Positions 50,789-60,150 are shown, counted from the stretch's first letter. The stretch: DNA of 64,000 nucleotides from Spirochaetales bacterium (GCA_022360655.1 JAKSCK010000092.1:41859-105858); one strand, 5' to 3'. Notes: generated by a model from the sequence alone, not told the origin. Made by a program: numbers and translations.

Positions 50789-50823
50789 CTAACATACTTT
50801 ATTCAGTAAAGAAAGTATGTTAG
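50789..50823. promoter_or_regulatory. 12-bp dyad operator at the head of the glucoside cluster
   Basis: CTAACATACTTT (50789-50800) and AAAGTATGTTAG (50812-50823) are exact inverted repeats separated by 11 bases, 11-45 bp before the GH15 ATG. The length and spacing suit a dimeric wHTH repressor; the ROK regulator at the other end of the cluster is the best candidate. Confidence 0.65.
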
Positions 50824-51082
50824 TGGACGATTTTTCCTTCCATCCAACCTGAAGAACTCTTCCAATCCATGATTGAACCAAATCCCAACTGCTCCTTGTC
50901 ATTCCATTCACCAGTCCGGGAAGGGTTCAGGACTTTCTGTGTTTTACCGATACAATAGTTAAGGGAAGGTCATTCACCATCCCTGTTTTCACATTGGCCA
51001 CATTTGGGAATGAGAATCCAATATCCTCTTTGCCCCGTACAAAACCGGAGGCAATCAGAAAAAGGCTCGCCGGAGAACAGAT
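50824..51082. other. Divergent intergenic region
   Basis: Separates the glucoside cluster from the LamG/TPR pair. It holds a TACAAT -10-like hexamer at 50951-50956 with no matching -35, and an AGTCC/GGACT short stem near 50914-50933. Otherwise nothing recognisable. Confidence 0.4.
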
Positions 51083-52729
51083 ATGGGGATTTATAAAAAA
51101 ATCAGCCTCTTATGGGTCATCATCCTAGGCCTTGTCATAGAGCTTTCTGGAATCACCTTACGCTTTGGAGCCCAAGAAGGTTGGCAGGATGCTCCTTCCA
51201 ATGGACTGCGAGAGACAGACGGTTGGATGGGAGGAACAGCCCTCACATTGGCTCCCCTGGGCCGGAATCCTTTTCAAGAAAACCCCACCATGGCAGATAC
51301 CGGTATTTCCCCTGAATCCATTGATATTCTCCTTCTGGCTGAGGAATCTGGCCTCTCCAACCCTGTCGGACGATACAGACTTCAAGGTCCTGTTTCCGTT
51401 TCCAATCAATTCAGTTCCAGAGGAGAGTATTCCTTTCGACCAGGAATCAATGGACTCACCCTGATTCCCACAAAGAACTCCTTATGGACTCCAGGAACGC
51501 AATGGAATGATTTTACTTTGGACTTCAGACTCCGTCCGGCAACCTTGCGCCATGGAGAGGTTTTTTTCTCTTGGCAAGGTCGATCTAATGATGGAACACC
51601 TCAATCTGTTACGGCCATCATTGAAAACCGCCGTATGGTCTGGACTTTTCAGGGATTTTTTCGACGAAACGGTAGTCGCTCTCTCAATCTTCGCCTCAAA
51701 AGTCCTCCCCTGATTCCTGGAGAATGGTCTCACCACCGCCTCCGATTCTCAGGAACCAATCAACAGTCGGATCGAACTGGAGCCTCTCCCGGTCTTCTTG
51801 AATATCTTGTGGATGGAATTCCTTCCGATTCCGTTCATGCCACTCCTGATGGAAAGGAACGTGAAGAGGTTTTCTTCCCTCATATCGGTTCATTGACAAC
51901 AGAAGCACCAGTTCTGGCACCAGCCTTTAGCGGCTATATTGATGAATTTCGCTTGGTCTCAGATTTTGATTCTCGACCTGCAGCCGGCGGTTACGCCAAC
52001 AGGGATACAGCGGCCACCGGCGTGGGGAGTCTTCCACTCACAGACACTGGATATCCTGGGTCGTCCCTGCATCATGTGCGTGTTCGTTATGAAGCCCCTG
52101 GCGCAACTCGGGTGCGATTCTATGCCCGAACCTTCACCACAATACCAGAGCAAACACCCCTCCCTGATCCAGGGAACCCCAAATGGATTCCACTGCAACT
52201 CACCCCATCTCAGGAGGATCCCACCGGATTTGGTCGGTGGCATTCCTGGGAAACACAGGAACCGTTAAAAGGACGCTATTTTACCGTCGGCTACATTCTT
52301 GAACCCGACCCTGGTACGGACACCGCTCCTCTCCTCTCCGCCTTGGAAGTGGACTTTTCTCCTCGATATCCACCAAGACCTCCTCGCAATCTCCGCTTAT
52401 TACGTGATAATGATGGAAACATCCAACTCTCTTGGAGTCCGGATGCAGAACCAGGAGTGAGTGGCTGGTGGGTGTTCTGGGGACCCCGACCTGGGGATTA
52501 TACGGATCGTGTTCCTGGCGACTCTCGTCATGGAAGTGCGTGGATTCCCAAGACACAGGGAACAGAACGCCCTAAGTACATTCTTCCTCTCCAGCCCGGC
52601 GGAGGTATTGTCTATGCTTCTGTTCGAGCCGCATGGCCAGAAGGAGAACCACGCAATGATCATGACAGTGTTCCTGCTGATTATGCCGCCCTTGGCGAGC
52701 CCACAGGTGAGGTGAATGTTCGCCCATGA
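51083..52729 (+). CDS. Exported LamG/FN3-type protein
   Basis: 548 residues. An uncleaved or cleaved N-terminal hydrophobic segment (KISLLWVIILGLVIELSG) directs export. Residues about 125-300 resemble a concanavalin-like LamG fold: WNDFTLDFRLRPATLRHGEVFFSWQG, then GEWSHHRLRFSG and LEYLVDGIP, and SGYIDEFRLV. Residues about 425-545 form an FN3-like domain (PPRPPRNLRLLRDNDGNIQLSWSPD). Probably a cell-surface or periplasmic adhesion or scaffold protein. GGAG precedes the ATG. Its stop overlaps the TPR gene (ATGA). Confidence 0.75.
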   Translation: MGIYKKISLLWVIILGLVIELSGITLRFGAQEGWQDAPSNGLRETDGWMGGTALTLAPLGRNPFQENPTMADTGISPESIDILLLAEESGLSNPVGRYRLQGPVSVSNQFSSRGEYSFRPGINGLTLIPTKNSLWTPGTQWNDFTLDFRLRPATLRHGEVFFSWQGRSNDGTPQSVTAIIENRRMVWTFQGFFRRNGSRSLNLRLKSPPLIPGEWSHHRLRFSGTNQQSDRTGASPGLLEYLVDGIPSDSVHATPDGKEREEVFFPHIGSLTTEAPVLAPAFSGYIDEFRLVSDFDSRPAAGGYANRDTAATGVGSLPLTDTGYPGSSLHHVRVRYEAPGATRVRFYARTFTTIPEQTPLPDPGNPKWIPLQLTPSQEDPTGFGRWHSWETQEPLKGRYFTVGYILEPDPGTDTAPLLSALEVDFSPRYPPRPPRNLRLLRDNDGNIQLSWSPDAEPGVSGWWVFWGPRPGDYTDRVPGDSRHGSAWIPKTQGTERPKYILPLQPGGGIVYASVRAAWPEGEPRNDHDSVPADYAALGEPTGEVNVRP

Positions 52730-55419
52730 TCACCCAAGTTGACGGCAGCGCCGGACGTGATTGCTACTCTGCCGCAGTTCGCGCCTTCAACCAAGATAAT
52801 CCTGTTTTGGCTGAAGAATGCCTGGAACGGGCCTTTGCCATTGTGGGCGAAGGCATGCCCCATCTCTACCTTCTTTCTGGCCGCATTGCCTATGCCAAAG
52901 GCGAAATTGATCATGCAGAAAAAGCATGGAAATCCGCCCTGGCCCTAGAGCCGAACAATGGTGAAGCCTGGAACAATCTTGGTGTGCTACTCCGTCAGAA
53001 AGGCCGACATACTGAGGCACTGAATGCCTTTCAACGTGCGCAAACCCTCTCACCGGAACGTCCAGACATACCCTACAACATTGGAAACTTACACAAAGCC
53101 GCAGGAGAAGACTCTGAGGCCATAAGCGCTTACAATGCCGCCATCTCCATAGCACCCGCCTATGCCCCAGCCTACAATAACCTAGGCACTCTTTATGAAA
53201 AGCGCCAAGAACGGGAAAAAGCCCTCGAGGTGTTTCGGCGAGGTCTTGCCAACGATTCTGGCAATGCTCCACTCCGCTTTAACATGGGCTTGGTCTACCA
53301 GGAGCAAGACCAATGGACCAAGGCCAAACAGGCCTTCACAGCCGCTCTCAAAAGCCGCCCTGGTTGGGTTCCCGGCCTCACAGGTCTGGGCCTTTCCCTG
53401 GAAAAATTGGGAGACGATCAACGGGCGGCTCGAGCCTTCCGAGCCCTTCTGGAAATTGAACCAAACAATGTTCCGGCCCTCAACAATTTGGGAGCAACCT
53501 ACGAACGTCTTGGCCGTTCAGAAAAGGCCCGAAGCTGCTTTCAGAAGGCCCTAGAACAAGATCCCTCCGATCCACGAGCAGCCCTCAATCTCCATGATTC
53601 CTACCGCAAGTCCAATGATTTAGAGGCCGCTCTCAATGAACTGAACCGTCAGGTCACCCGTCATCCGGAAAACTCTGACATTCATGTTCGAATGGGCAAA
53701 ACCCTCATGGATATGGGCCGATTAGCCGAAGCTCAACGAAGCCTCAAACATGTCCTGGAACGCAATCCCCATCATGATGGCGCCCTCAAAACCATGGCAG
53801 AACTCACCCTCTTAGCCGGACGACCAGAACAGGCCGAACGCCTTCTTTCTCGGCTCCCTGAAGATCCTGAAGCTGTTCGCCGCCTGGCCCGACTCTACAC
53901 CGATGAAGGCAAAGAACAGGATGCTCAACGCCTGCTGGAAAAACTCATTGCATCCAATCCTGATGATGCCGATAGCCGACGTATGCTGGCAGAAACTCTT
54001 GGTGACCAAAACCCTCAACGGGCCTTGGAGCTTCTCCAAGAATCCATGGCCATCAACCCTGGGAATGTGGCCGACCTCATAAACACAGCCTCATACCATG
54101 AGCAATTAGGTCAGAAAGAACGCGCACTCCAAGCTCTTGATGAAGCCGCAAGTTTTTTAGGTGATCAGGGAAAAGAAGAGGATTTGGATTCCCTTCAGGA
54201 AGTTCTGTCCCTCTATGAACGCACCGCCGCTCCAGATCCCTCCACAGAAGCCCTTTTTGAGGAACGCACCGCACAGCTCGCCCAAATTCTTCGTCATGCC
54301 TTTGGTTATGCCAATAATGATGAAGAAATCCCCCTCCTTGAAGAGGCCACAGACCTTCCTTTAGAAGAGGATGATGCTCTCTCTCTGCTGGACATCAATG
54401 CCATGGAGCCAGTGATTCGCATCAATGAAGAGGAAAGTACCCTTTATCTTGAGGATTCTCCGGAAGTCTTAGAAGAGTTCTGGGAATCGGAGCCCCCTCC
54501 CCCAGAACCAACAGAACCCCCACAAGCCCCTCCTTATTCTCCCTATCCACCAGCATATCCGTCATCCCAACAAGCTCCACCCTCATGGCCCCATCCTTCC
54601 CTGTTAGCCGAGGCCCTCAAAAATCTTCCCAACAACACCCCTCCACCGGAACAAGAAGTCCCCCAAGAAACACATTCACAAAACCATGAGGACATGGAAT
54701 TGCTTCTGGAGGAAGAAAATACCGCTCCCTTGGAATGCATTGATGCCGATGAACTGGATGAGCATCTCTTCCCTCCTGAACAGACCATTGAGAATGAAGA
54801 TGATTCCGAAAACATCGATGTAGGAGCAGAATCACAGGATGAGACTGTTCTGGAAGAACTCAATGAAGATGATTTTCTGGATGAAAACAATGATCTTGAA
54901 ATGGAAATGGGGGAACCAGAGGATGAATTAGAATTCTTGGTTCCTGAAAGTGATGTATTGGCTGAGGAGCTTCCTCAAAATCTGCAAGAATCTCCAGAAG
55001 AAAGTCCGGCCCTCTTCTTTGAAGAAACAGAAGAGCCAGAATCACCGCCAGAAGAAAGCACCAGTGAAGGCCACCAATTGGCTGATATGTTCAAATATCT
55101 TTCCTCCCTCACAGAAGAAACCGTGGGAGAAGGCCGCGATAAACTCATTGAAGAAGGTGTTCCTCTCAAACTCGCCGGGCTCCATGCCCGTCTGAGTGGA
55201 GAACCCAACCTCCGTGAAGTGGCCCAAAAATTTGATCGGCGTAAAAAACCTCGTGCCAGCCAGGTGGATTTAAACCGTCAGCGCCTCAAGGGCACCTTAG
55301 ATGTGTTTATGGCCATGGCCAAGGCTCTTCCAGAAAAAACCGTGAGTGAAAGCCTCACCAAAAAGCTTGAGCGGCTTCGGGGGCTGGTTCAGCCCAATCC
55401 TTCCGAACCTCAGAAATGA
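52726..55419 (+). CDS. Long TPR protein with acidic linker
   Basis: 897 residues. About 12-14 tetratricopeptide repeats fill residues 10-490 (for example GEAWNNLGVLLRQKGRHTEALNAFQRA and APAYNNLGTLYEKRQEREKALEVF). Residues 535-780 are very acidic and proline-rich (EPPPPEPTEPPQAPP and Glu/Asp runs), certainly disordered. The last 100 residues are basic and helical. No signal peptide, so probably cytoplasmic. Four-base overlap with the upstream exported protein implies joint production; perhaps a scaffold for envelope assembly. Confidence 0.85.
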   Translation: MITQVDGSAGRDCYSAAVRAFNQDNPVLAEECLERAFAIVGEGMPHLYLLSGRIAYAKGEIDHAEKAWKSALALEPNNGEAWNNLGVLLRQKGRHTEALNAFQRAQTLSPERPDIPYNIGNLHKAAGEDSEAISAYNAAISIAPAYAPAYNNLGTLYEKRQEREKALEVFRRGLANDSGNAPLRFNMGLVYQEQDQWTKAKQAFTAALKSRPGWVPGLTGLGLSLEKLGDDQRAARAFRALLEIEPNNVPALNNLGATYERLGRSEKARSCFQKALEQDPSDPRAALNLHDSYRKSNDLEAALNELNRQVTRHPENSDIHVRMGKTLMDMGRLAEAQRSLKHVLERNPHHDGALKTMAELTLLAGRPEQAERLLSRLPEDPEAVRRLARLYTDEGKEQDAQRLLEKLIASNPDDADSRRMLAETLGDQNPQRALELLQESMAINPGNVADLINTASYHEQLGQKERALQALDEAASFLGDQGKEEDLDSLQEVLSLYERTAAPDPSTEALFEERTAQLAQILRHAFGYANNDEEIPLLEEATDLPLEEDDALSLLDINAMEPVIRINEEESTLYLEDSPEVLEEFWESEPPPPEPTEPPQAPPYSPYPPAYPSSQQAPPSWPHPSLLAEALKNLPNNTPPPEQEVPQETHSQNHEDMELLLEEENTAPLECIDADELDEHLFPPEQTIENEDDSENIDVGAESQDETVLEELNEDDFLDENNDLEMEMGEPEDELEFLVPESDVLAEELPQNLQESPEESPALFFEETEEPESPPEESTSEGHQLADMFKYLSSLTEETVGEGRDKLIEEGVPLKLAGLHARLSGEPNLREVAQKFDRRKKPRASQVDLNRQRLKGTLDVFMAMAKALPEKTVSESLTKKLERLRGLVQPNPSEPQK

Positions 55420-55473
55420 TACCGACCCCTCTCTCGCAGACTCCCTCGGGGTTTTCACTCCCATGGCTTCAAC

Positions 55474-55500
55474 ACCCCCGAAGCCCCTCGCTTCGGGGGT
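55474..55500. terminator. Hairpin between convergent TPR and thyX genes
   Basis: ACCCCCGAAG (55474-55483) and CTTCGGGGGT (55491-55500) pair perfectly around a 7-nt loop, 11 bp beyond the thyX stop. It can serve both strands; no strong T run. Confidence 0.6.
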
Positions 55501-55511
55501 CAATCTGAGCC

Positions 55512-56348
55512 TTAAAGCTGACGGCCCTGGGTAATTTTTGCCTCAAAACGTTGGGCATCTCGGCCCTCAAGACCGTGATCTTCCCCATCGAGCATGCTGC
55601 GAAGTGCCTCCATCTCCTCACTGGAAAATCGCACTCCACCGGCCAAGTGCCGGTCAAAGGAGGCAAAGGCTGCCGGACAAACTCGCCGGGCCAAATCTCG
55701 CATCACCTCAGCATAAGCCCGAATTTCCCGTTGAGCATGCGCATCCAATCGCAATCGCAGGAAATGAAATAAATTATGCAAATCAATCTGCCAATACCAT
55801 TCGGTGTACATGCTCACTGGAAGTACCACCCGTGCTAATTCACGAGCCGTACCGGCCTCCAGCATTTTTCCATAATCGGCATAGGCCTTCTGATTCACAG
55901 CCTCAATAGAATCCCGAATAATCTGAGCCTCTTCTGGGCTCATGGGTTCATCCCTACGCCCCTGTTTGTTATCCGTGCTTTGAACAGAAACATCGGCCAA
56001 TTCCGGAACATAAAATTCATCGGCCATCACACTGTACCGAGCAGAAACTTCATTCAAACGGGCTGTTCTATGTCGAATCCACTGCCGAGCAACAAACACA
56101 GGCATCTTGGCATGAAAGGTGAATACCACCTGTTCGAAGGGAGAGGTGTGGCCATTTCTCAGCAAATAATCAATCAAACCGGCATCCTGTCGGGCCGTTT
56201 TTGTTCCCTTTCCATAGGAGACACGCGCGGCCTGAACAATTCGGTCATCGCTTCCCATGTAATCCACAAGCCGAACAAAACCCTTGTCCAAAACCGGAAA
56301 TTGCTGATCAAGAATTTCCTCTGCAGCCGCAACAGTGCAACGTGCCAT
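55512..56348 (-). CDS. thyX: Flavin-dependent thymidylate synthase ThyX
   Basis: 278 residues. The signature RHRTARLNEVSARYS fits RHR(X)7S, which binds FAD and dUMP. SYGKGTKTARQDAGLIDYLLRNGHTSPFEQ and the helix WYWQIDLHNLFHFLRLRLDAHAQREIRAYAEVM are further ThyX blocks. It makes dTMP using methylene-tetrahydrofolate and NAD(P)H via FAD, a route common in anaerobes without ThyA. AAGGAGAG precedes the ATG. Twelve bp downstream of the YigZ gene, so the two are probably co-transcribed. Confidence 0.96.
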   Translation of the reverse strand: MARCTVAAAEEILDQQFPVLDKGFVRLVDYMGSDDRIVQAARVSYGKGTKTARQDAGLIDYLLRNGHTSPFEQVVFTFHAKMPVFVARQWIRHRTARLNEVSARYSVMADEFYVPELADVSVQSTDNKQGRRDEPMSPEEAQIIRDSIEAVNQKAYADYGKMLEAGTARELARVVLPVSMYTEWYWQIDLHNLFHFLRLRLDAHAQREIRAYAEVMRDLARRVCPAAFASFDRHLAGGVRFSSEEMEALRSMLDGEDHGLEGRDAQRFEAKITQGRQL

Positions 56349-56360
56349 ACTCTCTCCTTG

Positions 56361-56981
56361 CTAAGCGGACGCTTCCCCGCTCATCCATTCCAATCGGGCC
56401 GTTCCACAGGTGGCATCGGCAACAAACACTTCAAATTCTTCTATGGCCGTCAAAGGCAAAGCAGATTCCATAAACACATCTGCTGTAAATTCTTCTTTCA
56501 CATCCACAGCCCCCCGCTCATCTAAACCCCGGCGAAGAACTTCATAATGGGCATAATCGGTGTACAGGCGTAATCCCTGACGTTCAATCAATGGAATGCG
56601 CTCAAGTGTGGCAAGGGCATCCTGACAGGATTTTCCATAGGCCGAAACCAATCCGCCTGTTCCCAATTTCACACCACCAAAATAACGCACCACAGTCACA
56701 AGAGTATTGGTGAGCTGGGCTCCTACGATGGGATCAAGAATGGGTTTTCCTGCCGTTCCATGAGGTTCTCCATCATCACTCAATCCATGCAAGGCCCCAT
56801 CCTTTCCTAAGACAAAGGCCCAGGCTACATGGCGGCTTCGGGGATGTTCTTCTTTTAAAGCCTTCACCCGGGCTTTGGCCTCGGCAGGAGATGTGACTCC
56901 AAGAGCCTCTCCTAAAAAACGGGATTTCTTCTCAGTAAACTCCGAAATCCCTACACCGGAGGGAATCCAAAAATCGGGCAT
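56361..56981 (-). CDS. YigZ/IMPACT-family protein
   Basis: 206 residues. HVAWAFVLGKDGALHGLSDDGEPHGTAGKPIL is the UPF0029 N-terminal signature; TNTLVTVVRYFGGVKLGTGGLVSAYGKS follows. A ferredoxin-like C-terminal domain (about 140-200) completes the family length. Eukaryotic IMPACT regulates GCN2; bacterial members are ribosome- or stress-associated but not well defined. First gene before thyX. A 10-bp inverted repeat (GAAGATCTTT at 57046, AAAGATCTTC at 57108) lies upstream. Confidence 0.9.
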   Translation of the reverse strand: MPDFWIPSGVGISEFTEKKSRFLGEALGVTSPAEAKARVKALKEEHPRSRHVAWAFVLGKDGALHGLSDDGEPHGTAGKPILDPIVGAQLTNTLVTVVRYFGGVKLGTGGLVSAYGKSCQDALATLERIPLIERQGLRLYTDYAHYEVLRRGLDERGAVDVKEEFTADVFMESALPLTAIEEFEVFVADATCGTARLEWMSGEASA

Positions 56982-57236
56982 ATAAGAATCTTACCCTGAT
57001 GCCCATAAGGAGAGGAATCCGGCCAAGTTGAAAATCTCTGGAAAAGAAGATCTTTGATGAATGCTCTTTTGCCCAGAACTTCAAGACGTACCATCCTCTT
57101 TAACGATAAAGATCTTCATTCGTAGAACTCTAATAAATTGCATTTAAAATACTACATGATTAATTTTTTTAATTTTTATGGTTAATTATATTGATTTATT
57201 CAATAAATGTATGCAAATTCACTTCAGGAGCTTTCC

Positions 57237-57623
57237 ATGAAACAAAAATGGAGTGATTTGCATCAACTCGTGGGGAATCAACCCATGCGCGTAGAGCGTG
57301 TGCGTATGGAACAAACCGGGATTGCCATAGAAGGCAGTTTCTCACTTCCTCCCTTAGCCCAGCTCTCAGAAGATGATCAAATTTTTATTGCTGCATTTCT
57401 GGCCACCCATGGTTCCATCAAAAAAATGGAATCCATCTTTCGAATCAGCTACCCCACAGTCAAAAATCGCCTCAACCAAATTGTGGAAAAATTGGATGTT
57501 CCTCGAATGAGCTCCATGAATGATGCCAAAGTACCAGCTGAAAAACCCTTGAGCATGGGGATTCTGGAGCAACTCGAACGGGGAGAAGTCACCGTTGATC
57601 AGATTTTGGGAGGATCGTCGTGA
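57237..57623 (+). CDS. DUF2089-like helix-turn-helix protein
   Basis: 128 residues from the ATG behind AGGAG. LSEDDQIFIAAFLATHGSIKKMESIFRISYPTVKNRLNQIVEKL is the DUF2089 core, an HTH-like segment. Full-length DUF2089 proteins begin with a zinc ribbon; this one has no Cys pairs, so only the C-terminal module is present. The end MGILEQLERGEVTVDQIL is a short SHOCT-like helix pair. First of three overlapping genes; likely a transcription regulator for the two that follow. Confidence 0.75.
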   Translation: MKQKWSDLHQLVGNQPMRVERVRMEQTGIAIEGSFSLPPLAQLSEDDQIFIAAFLATHGSIKKMESIFRISYPTVKNRLNQIVEKLDVPRMSSMNDAKVPAEKPLSMGILEQLERGEVTVDQILGGSS

Positions 57624-57919
57624 TTCCATACACCATGACCATGCATATTCATCAAAGAAAAGATGAGTCCTCTCAAAACATACGACTGTGGATTCCATTG
57701 TTTTTCATTTGGATTCTTCTATGCCCGCTCTTTCTCTTGATTGTTCTTGCCGCATGGGCTGCTCGAATCCTCACTCCCCCTCAGTCTCAAGCGCAAATTT
57801 TTCCCCGTCTTGTTCTCGCCGCATACAAGGTGCTTCAAGAACTCGATGGGTTAAATATCAACGTGAAAACAAAGCAAGAACGGATTCTTATTCACTTCAA
57901 TGGAGGAAGAAGACCATGA
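57620..57919 (+). CDS. Small membrane protein of the DUF2089 operon
   Basis: 99 residues; GTG start inside the previous stop, set by GGAGG six bases upstream. A polar 20-residue N-terminus is followed by one long hydrophobic stretch (LWIPLFFIWILLCPLFLLIVLAAWAA), then a C-terminal domain LNINVKTKQERILIHFNGG. One or two membrane passes. Four-base overlaps at both ends tie it to its neighbours; it may be the membrane anchor or sensor for them. Confidence 0.7.
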   Translation: MIPYTMTMHIHQRKDESSQNIRLWIPLFFIWILLCPLFLLIVLAAWAARILTPPQSQAQIFPRLVLAAYKVLQELDGLNINVKTKQERILIHFNGGRRP

Positions 57920-58335
57920 ACGACGAACAACGGAAAATTTTAGACATGCTTGCTCAAGGAACCATCACGGCGGATGAAGCGGAAAAACTTCTTGAAGCTT
58001 TGAAACAAAATGACGATTCATCAAAACCCTTGGAGTGGAATAATGATCTGCCCAAGTACCTCTACATTCGTGTGGATCCAAAAGAGGGGGCCCCTGATGC
58101 CGATCAAGTAAAAATCACAATTCCCCTGGCCCTTGTGCAAGCCGGAATCAATTTTATTGCCATGCTTCCCAAGGACACCCGCGGTGATGTGGAATCTGCC
58201 ATTCGTGACAAAGGGATTGATTTTGATTTCAACCGCATGACTCCAGAGCAAACCAATTTGCTACTCAAAGCCCTTCAAGAATTGGTGGTGGATGTGGAAA
58301 CCTCAGAAAACACCGTCCGAATCTATGCGGAATAG
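57916..58335 (+). CDS. SHOCT-like domain protein (YvlB N-terminal type)
   Basis: 139 residues. MNDEQRKILDMLAQGTITADEAEKLLEAL is the helix pair found at the start of YvlB/LiaX-type proteins. The remainder is KYLYIRVDPKEGA...VKITIPLALVQAGINF and ends VVDVETSENTVRIYAE, an alpha/beta region known from similar short spirochaete and Firmicute proteins. No export signal. Such proteins sit beside DUF2089 regulators and are linked to envelope stress; that role is inferred here. Last gene of the trio. Confidence 0.75.
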   Translation: MNDEQRKILDMLAQGTITADEAEKLLEALKQNDDSSKPLEWNNDLPKYLYIRVDPKEGAPDADQVKITIPLALVQAGINFIAMLPKDTRGDVESAIRDKGIDFDFNRMTPEQTNLLLKALQELVVDVETSENTVRIYAE

Positions 58336-58661
58336 TTGGTTCATCATGATCAGGGATGGCAACACCCTATCCGTCCACTCCATAAAAATGGCACCTGGTC
58401 ATGATGCTTCCTGGGGGCAATTTTTTATACAATTCTGAAACATACAGATGCCCCCATACATCCAAAAAATGTCCCTTGACCGGGCTTTCTGAGGAGATTA
58501 GCTCCTTTCCTAATGACAAATCCATCAGACTTATGGCAAAATGCCCAAAAGCAAGGCGCATTTCTCCTCTTAGCGCGTTGAATTTCCTTGTCATTTGAAC
58601 TAGTATTCCAAAATTCCGGACAGACATAAGAAACGATTTTCCCATCCGTCGAGGAGTGAGA
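58336..58661 (+). promoter_or_regulatory. Intergenic region with promoter for the GH63-like gene
   Basis: TTGAAT (58578-58583), 17 nt and TAGTAT (58601-58606) form a likely promoter 55 bp before the glycosidase start. TGGGGGCA/TGCCCCCA inverted repeats (about 58411 and 58447) flank an AT-rich loop. A 65-codon frame at 58401-58598 with four Cys overlaps the promoter and lacks a ribosome site. I see no other feature. Confidence 0.45.
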
Positions 58662-60086
58662 GTGCTCAAGAAAGAATTTCCTCAAATACACTACTATGAT
58701 CAAGACTTCGTAGACATCTATGACCGCTCCTGGGCCTGGATGAGCGATTTCTGGCGTAAAGCAGACCCAGCCATTGGCCTGAAGTTTCCCTTCTTTGCCT
58801 ATCATGAAGGCAATGAGCTGAACCTCTATGAAAGCTGCCTTTCTTCGTTTTTCTTGGTGTACTTCAACAAAAAGTATCCTGTGAACCAAATGCTGGATAA
58901 CTTCTATGCTCTGCAGGAAGAATCCGGTGCCATCCGTAATCGGTATGATTTAGAAACCGGACGGCCAATTGTTGACGACGATAACCCGGAAGGCATTGCC
59001 CCTCCACTCCTGGCTTGGGTGGAGTACAATCTGTACCACAAAGTGGGTGCCAAGGCACGGGTGAAAAACGTCATGCCATCGCTCATGGCCTACCATGATT
59101 GGGTTGAAGCCACTTTTAAGGATGAAAATGGCCTTTACGCCCCTCCCATTTCCGCCACAGAAACAGATGGCGCCCCTCGGGAGAACGTGAAATACCCTCT
59201 GGACTTCAACACCCAGATGGCCATCAACGCCCTCTACATGTCCGCCCTGGCCGACATCCTCAATGATAAAGAACTCGGATTCCGCTACAAGCGTCAGTAC
59301 TTCTCATTGAAAACCCGCATCAACTCCAAGATGTGGAATCCTGATGATAAGATTTACTATGATCTGGATGCCAAAGAGCAGCAGGTTAAAATCAAAACCA
59401 TTGCCACCTTCTGGCCCTTGCTTGCGGAAATCCCCAATGAAGACCGTGCAGAAGGCCTCATCAACCATCTCAAGAATCCCAAAGAGTTTGGTACAGAAAA
59501 CCCCTTCCCCACTCTTGCCGTGAGTGAGAAAAAGTTCAAAGAAGATGGCCAGGGATTCGCAGGATCTGTGGTTCCCTTCACCACTTACATGGTGATTAAA
59601 GGACTGGAAAAATATAACCAGTACGAATTTGCCCGGGAAGCGGCCATTCGTCACATGTACTTTGTGTTGGACACCTTCCACCCCGATGGAAAGAAAAAGG
59701 GAACACTGTGGAGGGCCTACCGTCCCACCAAGGATGGGCCCTCACAATGGTCCAAGAATGACAGCTGGAACCGCCCTCTGGACTTGGCCTATGCTGGTCT
59801 CACCACCATCACACTCATGATTGAAAACATTGTGGGACTCTTTGTCAGTCTTCCACGGAAGACCGTGGACTGGTTTGTGCCCACACTGGAACTCATGGGA
59901 ATTGAAGAGCTTCCTCTCAAACGAAACCGCATCACCATTGTAAGCAACAAATCCAGTCGTGGCTGGGAAATCCGTTTGGAATCAGAAAAGCTCTACTACT
60001 TCACCATTCACCTTTTGGATGAGGACAAGAAGAAAACCTTGCCCATTCCATCAGGCAAATGTTCCATGCTGATTGATAAACTCTAA
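58662..60086 (+). CDS. (alpha/alpha)6 glycosidase, MGH1/GH63-like
   Basis: 474 residues. GTG start at 58662, six bases after GAGGAG; a GTG at 58656 lies within that site. IAPPLLAWVEYNLYHKVG, VKYPLDFNTQMAINALYM, NSKMWNPDDKIYYDLD and DSWNRPLDLAYAGLTTITLMIENI follow the order of GH63/GH37-type inverting glycosidases (mannosylglycerate hydrolase, trehalase-like). A 60-residue beta-rich tail follows. No signal peptide. Probably degrades an intracellular glycoside or compatible solute; the substrate is unknown. A strong terminator follows. Confidence 0.8.
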   Translation: MLKKEFPQIHYYDQDFVDIYDRSWAWMSDFWRKADPAIGLKFPFFAYHEGNELNLYESCLSSFFLVYFNKKYPVNQMLDNFYALQEESGAIRNRYDLETGRPIVDDDNPEGIAPPLLAWVEYNLYHKVGAKARVKNVMPSLMAYHDWVEATFKDENGLYAPPISATETDGAPRENVKYPLDFNTQMAINALYMSALADILNDKELGFRYKRQYFSLKTRINSKMWNPDDKIYYDLDAKEQQVKIKTIATFWPLLAEIPNEDRAEGLINHLKNPKEFGTENPFPTLAVSEKKFKEDGQGFAGSVVPFTTYMVIKGLEKYNQYEFAREAAIRHMYFVLDTFHPDGKKKGTLWRAYRPTKDGPSQWSKNDSWNRPLDLAYAGLTTITLMIENIVGLFVSLPRKTVDWFVPTLELMGIEELPLKRNRITIVSNKSSRGWEIRLESEKLYYFTIHLLDEDKKKTLPIPSGKCSMLIDKL

Positions 60087-60116
60087 GACGGTCATTGTTT
60101 TCCGGATTTTAAATCG

Positions 60117-60150
60117 ACCCCTCGTGCGCAACGCCCGAGGGGTTGTTTTT
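60117..60150 (+). terminator. Intrinsic terminator
   Basis: ACCCCTCG (60117-60124) pairs with CGAGGGGT (60136-60143), and TTGTTTTT follows. It ends the glycosidase gene immediately before the convergent recR. Confidence 0.85.

Noticed and set aside
58401..58598. 65-codon Cys-containing frame (possible zinc peptide)
   Set aside because: No ribosome site; overlaps the likely promoter of the glycosidase gene; zinc-ligand spacing irregular.
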